A stretch of 64,000 nucleotides of DNA from assembly GCF_005048265.1 (NCBI RefSeq), contig NZ_SUNH01000010.1, positions 1 to 64,000 of the forward strand. The letters run 5' to 3'. Position numbers and translations under genes: made by a program. This document shows, in pieces, positions 36,995-46,970 of this stretch. This stretch comes from Paracoccus hibiscisoli (GTDB lineage Bacteria > Pseudomonadota > Alphaproteobacteria > Rhodobacterales > Rhodobacteraceae). Numbering within the stretch: the stretch's first letter is position 1; every line of letters starts with the position of its first letter. The notes beneath the pieces are model-generated. The model saw nothing but the letters and a program-made list of their open reading frames with translations. It was not told where the DNA came from and did not search any database.

Positions 36995-37909
36995 ATGCAC
37001 TTGGAACTGCGCCATCTGCGAACGGTCCATGCCATCCACGAACAGGGCGGCCTGGCCCGCGCGGCCCAGGTGCTGAACATCACGCAATCCGCGCTGTCCC
37101 ATCAGGTCAAGGCGCTGGAGGCGCAGTCCGGGGTCGAGCTGTTCGTCCGCCGCGCCAAGCCCATGCGCCTGTCGGCGGCGGGCATGCGCCTGCTGCGCCT
37201 GGCCGAGCAGGTCCTGCCCCTGGTCGCCGCCACCGAGGCCGAGTTCAAGGGCGTCGAGGCCGGTCGCATCGGCCGGTTGCACATCGCGATGGAGTGCCAC
37301 GCCTGCTTCGACTGGCTGCTTCCGGTGCTGGACATCTTTCGCCGCGCCTGGCCCGATGTCGATGTGGACATCCGCCAGCGGCTGGCCTTTGGTGCGTTGC
37401 CCGCGCTGGTGCGCGAGGAGGTCGACCTGGTGATCTCGTCCGACCCTGAGGATCTGGCGGGCGTCACCTTTCAGCCGCTGTTCGACTATGCCCCGACCCT
37501 GGCCGTGCCCGCGGGGCATCCGCTGGTGGCCAAGGGCTATGCCGACCCTGCCGATCTGGCGGGCGAAACCCTGATCACCTATCCGATGGACCGGGCACGG
37601 CTGGACGTGTTCAGCCAGTTCCTGACCCCCGCCAATGTCGAACCGGCCCGCCAGCGCATGGTCGAGCTGACCGCCGTGGCGGTCATGCTGGTGGCCTCGG
37701 GGCGCGGGGTCGCGGTCATGCCCGACTGGGTGCTGCGGCGCGAGGCGGCAAACCCCGAGCTGGCCCTGCTGCCGCTGGGGCCGCAGGGCATCCGGCGCAG
37801 GCTGTACGCGGCGGTGCGCACGGATGATCTGTCCCAGCCCTATCTGGCGCATGTGCTGCGGCTGTCGCGCACCGAACCCCTGCGGATGCTGCGCGGGGCC
37901 CCGAACTGA
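36995..37909 (+). CDS. metR: LysR-family regulator, MetR-like
   Basis: A 304-aa LysR-type activator. The winged helix-turn-helix is LARAAQVLNITQSALSHQVK, and the C-terminal periplasmic-binding fold includes the MetR-typical LHIAMECHACFDWLLPVL, where the Glu-Cys-His stretch is characteristic of homocysteine-sensing MetR. The divergent position next to metF supports the name. It is expected to activate metF with homocysteine as co-effector. Confidence 0.92.
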   Translation: MHLELRHLRTVHAIHEQGGLARAAQVLNITQSALSHQVKALEAQSGVELFVRRAKPMRLSAAGMRLLRLAEQVLPLVAATEAEFKGVEAGRIGRLHIAMECHACFDWLLPVLDIFRRAWPDVDVDIRQRLAFGALPALVREEVDLVISSDPEDLAGVTFQPLFDYAPTLAVPAGHPLVAKGYADPADLAGETLITYPMDRARLDVFSQFLTPANVEPARQRMVELTAVAVMLVASGRGVAVMPDWVLRREAANPELALLPLGPQGIRRRLYAAVRTDDLSQPYLAHVLRLSRTEPLRMLRGAPN

Positions 37910-37984
37910 GGCGGACCGGGTGACGCTTGGCTTTCCGGCGCGTCTGGCCTATGACGCGCCCAACCCCAATTCCCGGAGCACCCG

Positions 37985-38773
37985 ATGGCAAGCGCCAATC
38001 TGAACGTCATGATCAAGGCCGCCCGCAAGGCCGGGCGCGCCCTCGTCAAGGATTTCCGCGAGGTCGAGAACCTGCAGGTCAGCGTCAAGGGCGCCGGCGA
38101 TTTCGTCACCCGCGCCGACCGCGAAGCCGAACGCCTGATCAAGGAAGAGCTGATGACCGCCCGCCCCAGCTATGGCTGGGTCGGAGAGGAGACCGGCACG
38201 GATGAGGGCGACGATCCGACCCGCCGCTGGATCGTCGATCCGCTGGACGGGACCACGAACTTTCTGCACGGCCTGCCGCATTGGGCCGTCTCGATCGCGC
38301 TGGAGCACAAGAAAGAGATCGTCGCCGCCGTCGTCTTCGACGCCGCCAAGGACGAGATGTTCATCGCCGAAAAGGGCACCGGCGCCTATATGAACGACCA
38401 GCGCCTGCGCGTCTCGGGCCGCACGCGGATGTCCGAATCGGTCTTTTCGACCGGCATCCCCCATGCCGGGACCGGACCCATGCCCGCGATGATCCAGGAT
38501 CTGGCGCAGCTGATGCCGGTGGCGGCGGGTGTGAGGGGCTTTGGCTCGGCCGCGCTGAACCTGGCCTATGTCGCGGGCGGCCGCTTTGACGGCTATTGGG
38601 AGCGCGGCACGAAGCCCTGGGACGTGGCGGCGGGCATCCTGCTGGTCCGCGAGGCCGGCGGTTTCGTCCACGGCATCCGCGAGGGCGACGACCCGCTGGA
38701 ATCGGGCCGTCTGATCGCCGCGAACCCGGCCCTGCTGGAGCCGTTCGCCAAGATCATCCGCGCACGCGACTGA
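37985..38773 (+). CDS. suhB: Inositol monophosphatase family protein
   Basis: A 262-aa Mg2+-dependent phosphatase. EETG (metal Glu), IVDPLDGTTNFLHG (metal Asp pair) and WDVAAGILLVREAGG form the family signature. SuhB-type members dephosphorylate inositol-1-phosphate and, in E. coli, also take part in rRNA antitermination. Which role applies here cannot be told. It is monocistronic downstream of metR. Confidence 0.93.
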   Translation: MASANLNVMIKAARKAGRALVKDFREVENLQVSVKGAGDFVTRADREAERLIKEELMTARPSYGWVGEETGTDEGDDPTRRWIVDPLDGTTNFLHGLPHWAVSIALEHKKEIVAAVVFDAAKDEMFIAEKGTGAYMNDQRLRVSGRTRMSESVFSTGIPHAGTGPMPAMIQDLAQLMPVAAGVRGFGSAALNLAYVAGGRFDGYWERGTKPWDVAAGILLVREAGGFVHGIREGDDPLESGRLIAANPALLEPFAKIIRARD

Positions 38774-38872
38774 ACCGCCACAGGTCGGGGCTTGCACGCC
38801 GTGCAACCCTGACCGCCGCTTGACCTTGGGTCGGGGCGGGCGCAACACGGGGGCATCCCTGAAGGCGCGCCC

Positions 38873-39826
38873 ATGTCCGACGACCGATCCCACCCCCCCT
38901 ATGCCGCATCGGCCGCCGTCGCGGCCCCGCCCCCCATCCCGCCGCAGACGCCGCCGCCCGTGCGCGACCGCACCCGGCTGGCCATCGCGCTGATGTGCCT
39001 GGTCAGCCTGATCTTTGCGTTTCAGGACGTGTTCTCGCGCATCCTGGGGGGTGACTATCCGCCGGTGCTGATCGTGATGATCCGCTATTGGGTGTTCGCG
39101 GCCTTTGTCATCGCGCTGGTCGCGCGACAGCCCGGCGGGCTGCGCCGCGCCATCCGCACCAAACGCCCGCTGACCCAGATCGCCCGCGGCGTGATCCTGG
39201 CGCTGGAGGTGGTACTGATGGTCGAGGCCTTCGTCCGCCTGGGCCTGATCGAGACGCATGCCGTCTTTTCCGTCTATCCGCTGCTGGTCGCGGCGCTGTC
39301 CGGCCCGGTCCTGCGCGAGACCGTGGGCTGGCGCCGCTGGACCGCCATCGCCATCGGGTTCCTGGGCATCCTGGTGATCCTGAACCCCGGCGGCGGCGTC
39401 ATCAGTGTGACCGCGCTGCTGCCCTTTGCCGCCGCCCTGATGTTCGCACTGTACGGCCTGCTGACGCGGCATGTGTCGCGCGACGATCCGGCGATGGTCA
39501 GTTTCTTCTGGACGGGGGTGTCGGGGGCGGTCGCCATGACGCTGATCGGCATCTGGGACTGGCAATGGCTGGCGCCGATGGACTGGGTCTGGATGGGCTG
39601 CCTGTGCGTCTGCGGCATGACCTCGCACTACCTAATGATCCGCAGCTATGAGATGGCCGAGGCCTCGGCCCTGCAGCCTTTCGGCTATACCCAGCTGGTC
39701 TGGGTCAGCATCATCGGCGTCTGGCTGTTCGGAGAGACGCTGCGCCCCAACGTGGTGGTCGGGGGCGCGATCGTGGTCGCGGCGGGCATCTTCACTCTGT
39801 GGCGACAGCGGCGGCGGTCTGCGTGA
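38873..39826 (+). CDS. EamA/DMT-family transporter
   Basis: This 317-aa membrane protein has ten helices in two EamA repeats after a Pro/Ala-rich cytoplasmic start (PPPIPPQTPPPVRD). Segments such as VFSVYPLLVAALSGPVLRE and IRSYEMAEASALQPFGYTQL match S-adenosylmethionine/riboflavin-type DMT carriers. Substrate unknown. Its 3' end overlaps the convergent transglycosylase gene by 35 bp. Confidence 0.92.
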   Translation: MSDDRSHPPYAASAAVAAPPPIPPQTPPPVRDRTRLAIALMCLVSLIFAFQDVFSRILGGDYPPVLIVMIRYWVFAAFVIALVARQPGGLRRAIRTKRPLTQIARGVILALEVVLMVEAFVRLGLIETHAVFSVYPLLVAALSGPVLRETVGWRRWTAIAIGFLGILVILNPGGGVISVTALLPFAAALMFALYGLLTRHVSRDDPAMVSFFWTGVSGAVAMTLIGIWDWQWLAPMDWVWMGCLCVCGMTSHYLMIRSYEMAEASALQPFGYTQLVWVSIIGVWLFGETLRPNVVVGGAIVVAAGIFTLWRQRRRSA

Positions 39827-41855
39827 ACCAGCTGTCGGGCAGGCGCGGCCCGATGAAGGGCTTGGCCACCGGCCGCGCCGACAGGGCCAGCGTCAGCCGC
39901 TGGGGTGGCGGCGGCACCTGGCCCCCGCCCGCCAGATCCCACCGGGTGACGACCGGCGCGGGCTTGCCGTGGATGCGGGCGCGATAGACGGGCAGCGCCT
40001 CGGCCACGCGCATCACATAGTTGCGCGTCTCGTCAAAGGGGATCAGCTCGACCCAGTCCACGGGGTCGGCGTCGCGTCGCAGGTCGCCGAAATCGCCCAG
40101 CCAGCGCGCCGACCGCCCCGGCCCGGCATTATAGCCCGCCGCGATCAGCGCCACCGACGGGCCGAACCGGTCGGCCAGATCGATCAGATATTGCGACCCG
40201 ATCCGCGCGTTATAGGCCGCGTCGCTGGACAGGCGGCCCAGGTCATAGGGCAGGCCGATCTGGCGCGTGACCTGTTCGGCGGTGCCGGGCATCACCTGCA
40301 TCAGCCCCTGCGCCCCCACCGGGCTGGAGGCCAGGTGGTTGAATTCCGATTCCTGGCGCGCGATGGCCATGACCAGTTCCGGGGGCGGGCCCAGATCCTC
40401 GCGCTCCAGCCCGGTCAGGGGGAAATGCGCGACGGGCCAGATGACGCCCTGATTGGCCGATTGCTTGGCCAGGCGCAGGCCGTGCCATGGGGTGCCGGCC
40501 TCGTACATCAGGCGCGACATGCGGGCGATGTCCTCAGGGGTCGACCGCTGCGCCAGATGCAGCAGGAACCGCTGCGCATCGTCGCGACGCCCGCTGGCCA
40601 CCATCCACAGGGCGGCGCGGAACAGCCCCTCCTCGCGCAGCGCGCTGCCGCGCCAGTCGGGCAGGGTGTCGATGGCCCGGTCGGCCACGGCGTAATCTTC
40701 GGGCAGGGGGCGACCCACCTTTTCCATCGCCAGCTGGCCGTAATAGGTGCCGGGCAGGTCGGCGGCCGCCTGCCACGCCGCCTGCGCCGCATCCGCATCG
40801 CCAAGCGCGTCATGCGCCCGGCCCTGCCAATAGAGCGCGCGCGAGGTGCTGATGGCCGCGCTGACCACCGTTTCCAGATGGTCGAAATGGGTCAGCGCGC
40901 GGGCCGGATCACCGGTCTTCAGCGCGGCATAGCCCGCCAGCCATTCCAGATCGGCGTAATGGCGGTTCTCGGGCGTCAGGAAATGCGGCGTGGCCAGACG
41001 CAGCGCGCGGTCCCAATCGCCGTTCCGCATCGCCAGCCGCGCATAATCGACCCGCATCGAGGCCCAACGGCCGGGGTCACGCAAGCCTTCGGCGCTGGTC
41101 GAGGCCTCCAGCAGCAGCGCCTGCGCGCCGTCATGGGCCCGCGCGCCCACGCGCCAGTCGAACCGGTCCAGCGTCAGGCCCGGATCGGCGCGCTGGTCGT
41201 CGGGCAGGGCCAGGATCAGGTCGTCCACACCCTCGCGGCCCGCCTGTAGGGCGATGCGGGCGCGGGGCAGGGCGCGGTCGGCCTCAGTCAGGCGGGGCAA
41301 CAGGCGTTCGGCCTGCGCCCATTCGCGCGCATCCAGCATCGCGGTGACGCGGGCGGGGACCAGCGCCTCCAGCGCGGGATAGGCGGCCAGCAGGGCGGTC
41401 TCGTCGGCCTCGGGCAGGGGCTGGCGGACGAAGAACGCGGCGCGGGCATCAGCGGCCTCGGCCTCGGGCAGGATCGCGGTCAGCGCGTTCAGCCCGGCCC
41501 GCGTTGTCGGGGTGCGGGTGTCGAACCACAGGCGGATGTCGTCGGGGTCGGCGCCGGGGCGCAGCTTGGCCTCGCCGCGCTGGATCAGCAGGTCCAGGCC
41601 GGGCCAGTCGGGATGGTTGCGCAGGAACGCGGCATAGTCGGAAAACTCGCCATATCCGGCGCGAAGCGCGTGCCAGCCGACCAGCGCCTCGGCCAGAGGA
41701 CCGGCCAGGCGGGCGGCGTCGCGGGCGGTCACCCAGTCGCGCGCCTCGGTCGCGGCCAGGGCCAGTGCCATCGCGCCCGGCTCCTCGGCCTGCGCGGGGG
41801 CGGCAAGGGGAAGGGCCAGCAGGCCCGCAATCAGCATGTCACGCAGAAGTCGCAT
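39792..41855 (-). CDS. slt: Soluble lytic murein transglycosylase
   Basis: This 687-aa periplasmic enzyme has a signal peptide (LLRDMLIAGLLALPLAAPAQ then AEE), a long alpha-superhelical region of TPR-like repeats, and a C-terminal SLT domain. ARQESEFNHLASSPVGAQGL carries the catalytic Glu near residue 500, and GYNAGPGRSARW follows. It cleaves peptidoglycan with 1,6-anhydro product formation. I choose ATG 41855; two GTG codons lie just upstream. The 3' end overlaps the EamA gene. Confidence 0.93.
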   Translation of the reverse strand: MRLLRDMLIAGLLALPLAAPAQAEEPGAMALALAATEARDWVTARDAARLAGPLAEALVGWHALRAGYGEFSDYAAFLRNHPDWPGLDLLIQRGEAKLRPGADPDDIRLWFDTRTPTTRAGLNALTAILPEAEAADARAAFFVRQPLPEADETALLAAYPALEALVPARVTAMLDAREWAQAERLLPRLTEADRALPRARIALQAGREGVDDLILALPDDQRADPGLTLDRFDWRVGARAHDGAQALLLEASTSAEGLRDPGRWASMRVDYARLAMRNGDWDRALRLATPHFLTPENRHYADLEWLAGYAALKTGDPARALTHFDHLETVVSAAISTSRALYWQGRAHDALGDADAAQAAWQAAADLPGTYYGQLAMEKVGRPLPEDYAVADRAIDTLPDWRGSALREEGLFRAALWMVASGRRDDAQRFLLHLAQRSTPEDIARMSRLMYEAGTPWHGLRLAKQSANQGVIWPVAHFPLTGLEREDLGPPPELVMAIARQESEFNHLASSPVGAQGLMQVMPGTAEQVTRQIGLPYDLGRLSSDAAYNARIGSQYLIDLADRFGPSVALIAAGYNAGPGRSARWLGDFGDLRRDADPVDWVELIPFDETRNYVMRVAEALPVYRARIHGKPAPVVTRWDLAGGGQVPPPPQRLTLALSARPVAKPFIGPRLPDSWFTQTAAAVATE

Positions 41856-41966
41856 CACCACCCTGTGTCACCGTCATGGCCCTCCGACGCAATTCACAAC
41901 CTTGGCAAGATCGCAGCCCTTGGATAGGGAGGACCGCGGATTTGCCTGCATTCACCAAGGATCATC

Positions 41967-42854
41967 ATGGAGCGTGTCATGTTCAAAGGGTCGATGCCAG
42001 CCCTGGTCACGCCGTTCACCCCGGACGGCGAGCTGGATCTGGACACGCTGCAAAAGCTGGTCGAGTGGCACATCGCCGAGGGCAGCCACGGCATCGTGCC
42101 CGTCGGCACCACCGGCGAAAGCCCGACCCTGACCCATGACGAGCACCGGCTGGTCATCGAGGAGGTCGTGCGTGCGGTGAATGGCCGCGTGCCGGTGATC
42201 GCCGGCGCGGGGTCGAATTCGACACGCGAGGGCATCGGCCTGCTGCAGCATGCGGCCAGCGTGGGCGCGGATGCGGGGCTGGTCGTCACGCCCTATTACA
42301 ACAAGCCGACGCAGGCGGGGCTGATCGCGCATTACACCGCGCTGACGGATGCCTGTGACCTGCCGATCATCATCTACAACATTCCGGGGCGGTCGGTCGT
42401 CGACATGATGCCCGAGACGATGGGCGTGCTGGCGCGCATCCCGTCGATCATCGGCGTCAAGGACGCGACCGGCAAGCTGGAGCGGGTCAGCTGTCAGCGC
42501 ATGACCTGCGGGCCCGATTTCATCCAGCTGTCCGGAGAGGATGCAACGGCCCTGGGCTTCAACGCGCATGGCGGCGTGGGCTGCATCAGCGTGACCGCGA
42601 ATGTGGCGCCGCGCCTGTGCGCGCAGTTTCAGGAGGCGACGCTGCGCGGCGATTACGCGGCGGCGCTGGAGATCCAGGACCGGCTGATGCCGCTGCATCT
42701 GGCGATCTTTGTCGAGCCGGGGCTGGTCGGGGCGAAATACGCGCTGTCGCGCCTGGGCCTGTGCGACGAGCGCGTGCGCCTGCCGCTGACGCCGCTGACC
42801 GAGCCGACCCGCCGTCTGATCGACGCGGCGCTGGAGCATGCGGGACTGCTGTAG
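41967..42854 (+). CDS. dapA: 4-hydroxy-tetrahydrodipicolinate synthase
   Basis: DapA condenses pyruvate and aspartate semialdehyde at the branch to lysine and diaminopimelate. The 295-aa barrel shows [25 protein letters not shown], the catalytic Tyr in IIYNIPGRS and the Schiff-base Lys in [11 protein letters not shown] 41967 has AAGGA 6 nt upstream; an in-frame ATG four codons later (MFKGSMPAL) also has GGAG before it and is the usual family start, so the first four residues are uncertain. Confidence 0.96.
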   Translation: MERVMFKGSMPALVTPFTPDGELDLDTLQKLVEWHIAEGSHGIVPVGTTGESPTLTHDEHRLVIEEVVRAVNGRVPVIAGAGSNSTREGIGLLQHAASVGADAGLVVTPYYNKPTQAGLIAHYTALTDACDLPIIIYNIPGRSVVDMMPETMGVLARIPSIIGVKDATGKLERVSCQRMTCGPDFIQLSGEDATALGFNAHGGVGCISVTANVAPRLCAQFQEATLRGDYAAALEIQDRLMPLHLAIFVEPGLVGAKYALSRLGLCDERVRLPLTPLTEPTRRLIDAALEHAGLL

Positions 42855-42855
42855 A

Positions 42856-42898
42856 TTGCGTCCCGCGACGGCGGGGGGCCAGCCCCCCGCACCCCCCG
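42856..42898. repeat. Intergenic hairpin repeat, family A, copy 2
   Basis: TTGCGTCCCGCGACG is followed by GCGGGGGGC and GCCCCCCGC as hairpin arms and then ACCCCCC. It begins two bases after the dapA stop and lies between dapA and the convergent UbiH-type gene. Confidence 0.85.
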
Positions 42899-42919
42899 GT
42901 GTCGCGCGGTGCCGGGGCC

Positions 42920-44119
42920 TTAGCTGAGACCCAGACCGGCCCGCATCATCATGCGCCGCACGGGTGCGATCCCGTACAGCCCGCCCAAAGCCGCGGCGCG
43001 CAGGTCGCGCAGCGGGCGCATCTGCGCCTGGCTGGCGCGGTTCAGCGCGTCGATGGCCAGGATGCGCGCATAGGCATCGGGGCGGCGCGTGCGGTTATAG
43101 CGCGCAAGGCTGTCCGCGCTGCCCGGTTCGGCGCGGCTGAGGTCCAGCAGCGCGGAGAGGTCGGCCAGGCTCATGTTCAGGCCCTGCGCGCCGATGGGGG
43201 GCAGGACATGCGCGGCCTCGGCGATGAGCGCCGTGCGGGGGCCGGCGAAGCGGTCGGCGATCTGGCTGATGATCGGCCATGTGGTCAGCGCCGTGGCCGG
43301 GCGCAGGGGGCCCAGCACCCCGGCGGAGCGGTCGTTCAGCGCGGCCTCGAATGCGGGCGCGGGCAGGGCCGCCAGTGCGTCGACGGCGGCCGCGTCGTCC
43401 ATCCACACCACCGCCGATCCGGGCCGCCCGGCGCGATCGGGCAGGGGGACCAGCGTGAAGGGCCCGCCCGAGCGGTGCACCTCGGTCGAGACATTGTGAT
43501 GGGGCTGCTCATGCGTGACGGCAAAGGCCAGCGCCTTTTGGCCATAGCGCCATGTGCGCGTGCCGATGCTAAGTGCGCGCCGGACGGTCGAATCGCGCCC
43601 GTCCGCGCCGATCAGCAGGCGGGCACGCAGGCGGCGGCCACTGGTCAGGGTCACGACCGCGCCTTCGGATCGGGGCAGGACCGTCGCCGTGCCGGTGCCG
43701 TGGATCACCCGGACCGAGGGCAGGGCGTCGATGCGCGCCATCAATTCGCGCCGCATCAGCCAGTTGGGCAGGTTCCAGCCAAAGGGCTGGTCGCCGATCT
43801 CGGCCGCGTCGAAGTCGCGGGTCAGGCGGGGCGTTGCCGTGGCCCCGCCCGCATCGACGATACGCATGACCTGCAGCGCGGTGGCATGGGGGGCCAGGCT
43901 TTCCCACAGCCCGATGCGTTCGAACAGCGCAACGGATGGCATCAGGAAGGCGGTGGAGCGCAGGTCGGCGCCCGCCGCACCCTCCTCCGTCACGGGCGGG
44001 GCGGGGTCGACGCAGAGGACCGAGAACCCCTGGGCCCCGAAGGCGCAGGCGGCGATCAGCCCGGCCAGTCCGCCGCCCGAGATCAGGATGTCGATGTCGT
44101 CGATGCGCGTGTCGGTCAT
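42920..44119 (-). CDS. UbiH/UbiF/VisC/COQ6-type FAD monooxygenase
   Basis: This is a 399-aa flavoprotein hydroxylase. The N-terminal dinucleotide-binding motif is ISGGGLAGLIAACAFG, the DG motif is LLIGADGRDSTVRRAL, and the GD-type motif is IAEAAHVLPPIGAQGLN. The family hydroxylates the ubiquinone ring; which position is acted on is not readable here. It is monocistronic, with stop-to-stop distance to dapA filled by the family A hairpin. Confidence 0.9.
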   Translation of the reverse strand: MTDTRIDDIDILISGGGLAGLIAACAFGAQGFSVLCVDPAPPVTEEGAAGADLRSTAFLMPSVALFERIGLWESLAPHATALQVMRIVDAGGATATPRLTRDFDAAEIGDQPFGWNLPNWLMRRELMARIDALPSVRVIHGTGTATVLPRSEGAVVTLTSGRRLRARLLIGADGRDSTVRRALSIGTRTWRYGQKALAFAVTHEQPHHNVSTEVHRSGGPFTLVPLPDRAGRPGSAVVWMDDAAAVDALAALPAPAFEAALNDRSAGVLGPLRPATALTTWPIISQIADRFAGPRTALIAEAAHVLPPIGAQGLNMSLADLSALLDLSRAEPGSADSLARYNRTRRPDAYARILAIDALNRASQAQMRPLRDLRAAALGGLYGIAPVRRMMMRAGLGLS

Positions 44120-44190
44120 GGCAGGCCCTTTCGGTTCCGGGTCAGACTGCCCCGCCGCGCGGGCCGGGGAAAGGGGCGGCGCTGTCGCAG

Positions 44191-44853
44191 TCAGACCAGT
44201 GCGCGCAGAAAACCGGTCAGGTCATGGGTGCGGTACTGGACATGAGGGCCGACCCCGCCCGTCAGCGCGTCGGGCCCGTGGCGACCGTCGCCCACCAGCA
44301 CGGTGCGCATGCCCAGGTCATGCGGCACGATCAGGTTGCGCGGGTCGTCCTCGAAGAACGCGGCCTGGGTCGGGTCGATGCCCGACGCGGCCAGGATCGG
44401 CGCATAGGCGCGGGGGTCGGGCTTGGGGTGAAAACCCGATTCCTCAATGCCATAGACGGCGTCGAACAGATCCTCGGGCAGGGCGCGGGCGGCCAGCACG
44501 CGGCGGGCGTAACCCGCATCGCCGTTGGTGTGGATGATCCGCCGCCCCGGCAGGGCCGCGATGGCGGCGGCCAGGCCCGGGTCCGGGGTCAGCACCGAAA
44601 AGTCGATGTCGTGCACATCGGCCAGATAGGGGCCCGGATCAATGGCATGTTCGGCCATCAGCCCGGCCAGCGTGGTGCCGTGCAGGCGCCAGTAATCGGC
44701 GCGCAGGCGGTTGGCGTGATCCTGCGGCACGTTCAGGGCGCGCATCATATAGGCGGTCATCCGCACCTCGATCTGCGCGAACAGCTGCGCCTCGGGCGGA
44801 TAGAGGGTGTTGTCCAGATCGAAGATCCAGGCGGTGACATGCGAAAAATCCAT
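44191..44853 (-). CDS. HAD-family pyrimidine 5'-nucleotidase-like phosphatase
   Basis: This 220-aa protein has HAD motif I in IFDLDNTLYP (Asp12, Asp14), motif II in IIHTNGD, motif III Lys in GFHPKPDPRAY, and motif IV in FFEDDPRNL. The N-terminal cap layout and DNTLYP resemble YjjG/SDT1-type pyrimidine 5'-nucleotidases. I start at ATG 44853, where MDFSHVTAWIFDL begins. It is divergent from the GntR gene (66 bp). Confidence 0.9.
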   Translation of the reverse strand: MDFSHVTAWIFDLDNTLYPPEAQLFAQIEVRMTAYMMRALNVPQDHANRLRADYWRLHGTTLAGLMAEHAIDPGPYLADVHDIDFSVLTPDPGLAAAIAALPGRRIIHTNGDAGYARRVLAARALPEDLFDAVYGIEESGFHPKPDPRAYAPILAASGIDPTQAAFFEDDPRNLIVPHDLGMRTVLVGDGRHGPDALTGGVGPHVQYRTHDLTGFLRALV

Positions 44854-44918
44854 GGCGCAGGCATAGCTTGGCGCGCGCCCGCTTGCAATTCGCGCCCGCA
44901 GCGCCAATCGTTGGCCGC

Positions 44919-45542
44919 ATGAAAGACGCCTATTCCCTGATCCTGACCGCCATCGAGGGCGGCACCTATCGCCCCGGCGACCGGCTGGTCGAATCCGAGC
45001 TGGCCGAGCGTTTCGGCGTCAGCCGCACGCCCGTGCGCGAGGCGCTGCAGCGGCTGGAGACGCAGGCCATGCTGGTCCGGGACGGGCGCAGCCTGATCGT
45101 GGCATCGCTGGACCACAACCAGCTGGCGGAGCTGTACACCGTGCGGGCGGAACTGGAGGCGCTGGCCGCCCGCCTGGCCGCCCGCCACGCCACCCCCGAG
45201 GAGGTGCGCGTGCTGGCCCAGATGGTCGAGGAGGACCGCCGCGCCAAGGGCGACCCCGAGGCGCTGGCCCGCGCCAACAAGCGGTTCCACCGCCAGATCC
45301 ACCTGGCCTCCCACAACCGCTATCTGGTCCAGCAGCTGGATCTGGTGCATCGGACCATGGCGCTGATGGCGCGGACATCGCTGGCCGCCGAGGGGCGGGG
45401 AGAGACCGCGCTGGCGGAACATGCCCGCATCGTGGATGCGATCGCGGCGGGGGACGGGGCGGCGGCGGACCGCGCGCTGCGCCAGCACATCTCGATGGCG
45501 TGGGAGACGCGGCTGAAGCTGGAGGCGCAGGCGGGTGGCTGA
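44919..45542 (+). CDS. GntR-family regulator (FCD/FadR subfamily)
   Basis: This 207-aa regulator has a winged helix at residues about 5-65 (LVESELAERFGVSRTPVREA), then a helical FCD effector domain with metal-type ligands (RANKRFHRQIHLASHN, ALRQHISMAWE). ATG 44919 starts MKDAYSLILTAIEGG. It overlaps the glycosylase gene by 8 bp, so the pair is co-transcribed. Effector is probably a small organic acid. Confidence 0.92.
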   Translation: MKDAYSLILTAIEGGTYRPGDRLVESELAERFGVSRTPVREALQRLETQAMLVRDGRSLIVASLDHNQLAELYTVRAELEALAARLAARHATPEEVRVLAQMVEEDRRAKGDPEALARANKRFHRQIHLASHNRYLVQQLDLVHRTMALMARTSLAAEGRGETALAEHARIVDAIAAGDGAAADRALRQHISMAWETRLKLEAQAGG

Positions 45543-46167
45543 GCCGCGCCTGATCCTGACGCAAGCCGATATCGACGAGGGCTGCGCGCATCTGGCGGCC
45601 GTCTGCCCGGTCTGGGCGCGGGTGCTGCCCGAGCTGGGCCCGCTGCCGCTGCGCCGTCAGCCGGACGGGTTCGCGGCGATGGCGCAGGCGATCGTGGGCC
45701 AGCAGGTCTCGGTCGCGGCGGCGGCGGCGATCTGGGGGCGGTTGCTGGCGGCGGGGCTGCACCGGCAGCAGACGCTGCGCGACGCCGATGACGACACGCT
45801 GCGCGCGGCGGGCCTGTCGCGGCCCAAGGCGCGCTATCTGCGCGGCATCGCCGCGGCGGGGCTGGACTGGGAGGGCCTGCGCGCCCTGCCCGACGACAAG
45901 GCCATCGCGGAACTGGTGGCCCTGCCGGGCATCGGTGTCTGGACCGCCGAGATCTATCTGAAATTCGCGCTGGGCCGGGCCGATGTTTTCGCGGCGGGCG
46001 ACCTGGCGTTGCAGGAGGCCGCGCGCGGCATGTACGGCCTGTCCGACCGGCCCGGCCCCGCGGCGTTGCGCGCGATGGCCGAGCCGTGGCAGCCGTGGCG
46101 CGCGGTTGCGGCGCGGGGGCTGTGGGCCTATTACCGCTGGGCCAAAGGACGCGAGGGAATATCATGA
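45535..46167 (+). CDS. DNA-3-methyladenine glycosylase II-type (AlkA/HhH-GPD)
   Basis: This 210-aa DNA repair glycosylase removes alkylated bases. Family features are AIVGQQVSVAAAAAIWGRL, the helix-hairpin-helix LVALPGIGVWTAEIYL, and the catalytic Asp in VFAAGDLALQEA. There is no N-terminal beta domain of E. coli AlkA, as in compact alphaproteobacterial forms. It starts at GTG 45535 and overlaps the next gene by 4 bp. Confidence 0.9.
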   Translation: MAEPRLILTQADIDEGCAHLAAVCPVWARVLPELGPLPLRRQPDGFAAMAQAIVGQQVSVAAAAAIWGRLLAAGLHRQQTLRDADDDTLRAAGLSRPKARYLRGIAAAGLDWEGLRALPDDKAIAELVALPGIGVWTAEIYLKFALGRADVFAAGDLALQEAARGMYGLSDRPGPAALRAMAEPWQPWRAVAARGLWAYYRWAKGREGIS

Positions 46168-46820
46168 TCGAACCGCTGCAATCCGCCCGCCGGGGCCCCG
46201 AAAAGGCCGGATCGGTCGTCGTGTTCCTGCACGGCTATGGGGCCGACGGCACCGACCTGCTGGGCCTGTCCGAACCGCTGGCGCAGCACCTGCCCACGAC
46301 CGCCTTCTATGCGCCGGACGCGCCGGAGCCCTGCCGGAACAACCCGATGGGGTATCAGTGGTTTCCGATCCCTTGGCTGGACGGTTCGTCCGAGGTCGAC
46401 GCCCGCATCAGCATGGGCCAGTCGGTCGCGGCGCTGAACGAATTCCTGGACACCGTGCTGGCCGCCGAGGCGCTGACCGCCGACCGGATGGTGCTGGTGG
46501 GCTTTTCCCAAGGCACGATGATGGCCCTGCAGGTCGCGCCCCGCCGCGACGATGCGGTGGCGGGCGTGGTCGGGTTTTCGGGGCGGCTGTTGTCCCCCGA
46601 AACCCTCGCGACCGAGGCCCGCGTCCACCCGCCCGTCCTGCTGATCCACGGCGACCAGGACGAGGTCGTGCCCTTTGACGACATGGCAGTGGCGGGCCAG
46701 GCGCTGCAGGGGGCGGGGTTCACCGTCTATGGCCATGTGATGGAGGGGACCGGCCACGGCATCTCTCCGGACGGGCTGTCGGTGGCGCTGGCCTTCCTCA
46801 AGGAACACCTGCGCGACTGA
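46164..46820 (+). CDS. Alpha/beta hydrolase (carboxylesterase/phospholipase type)
   Basis: This 218-aa enzyme resembles bacterial acyl-protein-thioesterase-like carboxylesterases. The oxyanion motif HGYGADGTD, nucleophile elbow GFSQGTMM (Ser about 113), Asp in HGDQDEVVP and His in GTGHGIS form the triad. ATG 46164 overlaps the glycosylase stop (ATGA). It closes the GntR–alkA–esterase operon. Physiological substrate unknown. Confidence 0.9.
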   Translation: MIEPLQSARRGPEKAGSVVVFLHGYGADGTDLLGLSEPLAQHLPTTAFYAPDAPEPCRNNPMGYQWFPIPWLDGSSEVDARISMGQSVAALNEFLDTVLAAEALTADRMVLVGFSQGTMMALQVAPRRDDAVAGVVGFSGRLLSPETLATEARVHPPVLLIHGDQDEVVPFDDMAVAGQALQGAGFTVYGHVMEGTGHGISPDGLSVALAFLKEHLRD

Positions 46821-46970
46821 GCTGTCACGCTGCCGTCATTTCGGGCGGATACAAGTCCCCGTATCGGTTATAGATGCGGGGGCTTGCCAGATGGTCGCCG
46901 CCAGATATAGTCGGGTCAACGGATCTGACGGGCGCCCCGGTCAACCCCACGGGGCAGACGGGAAGGCGCT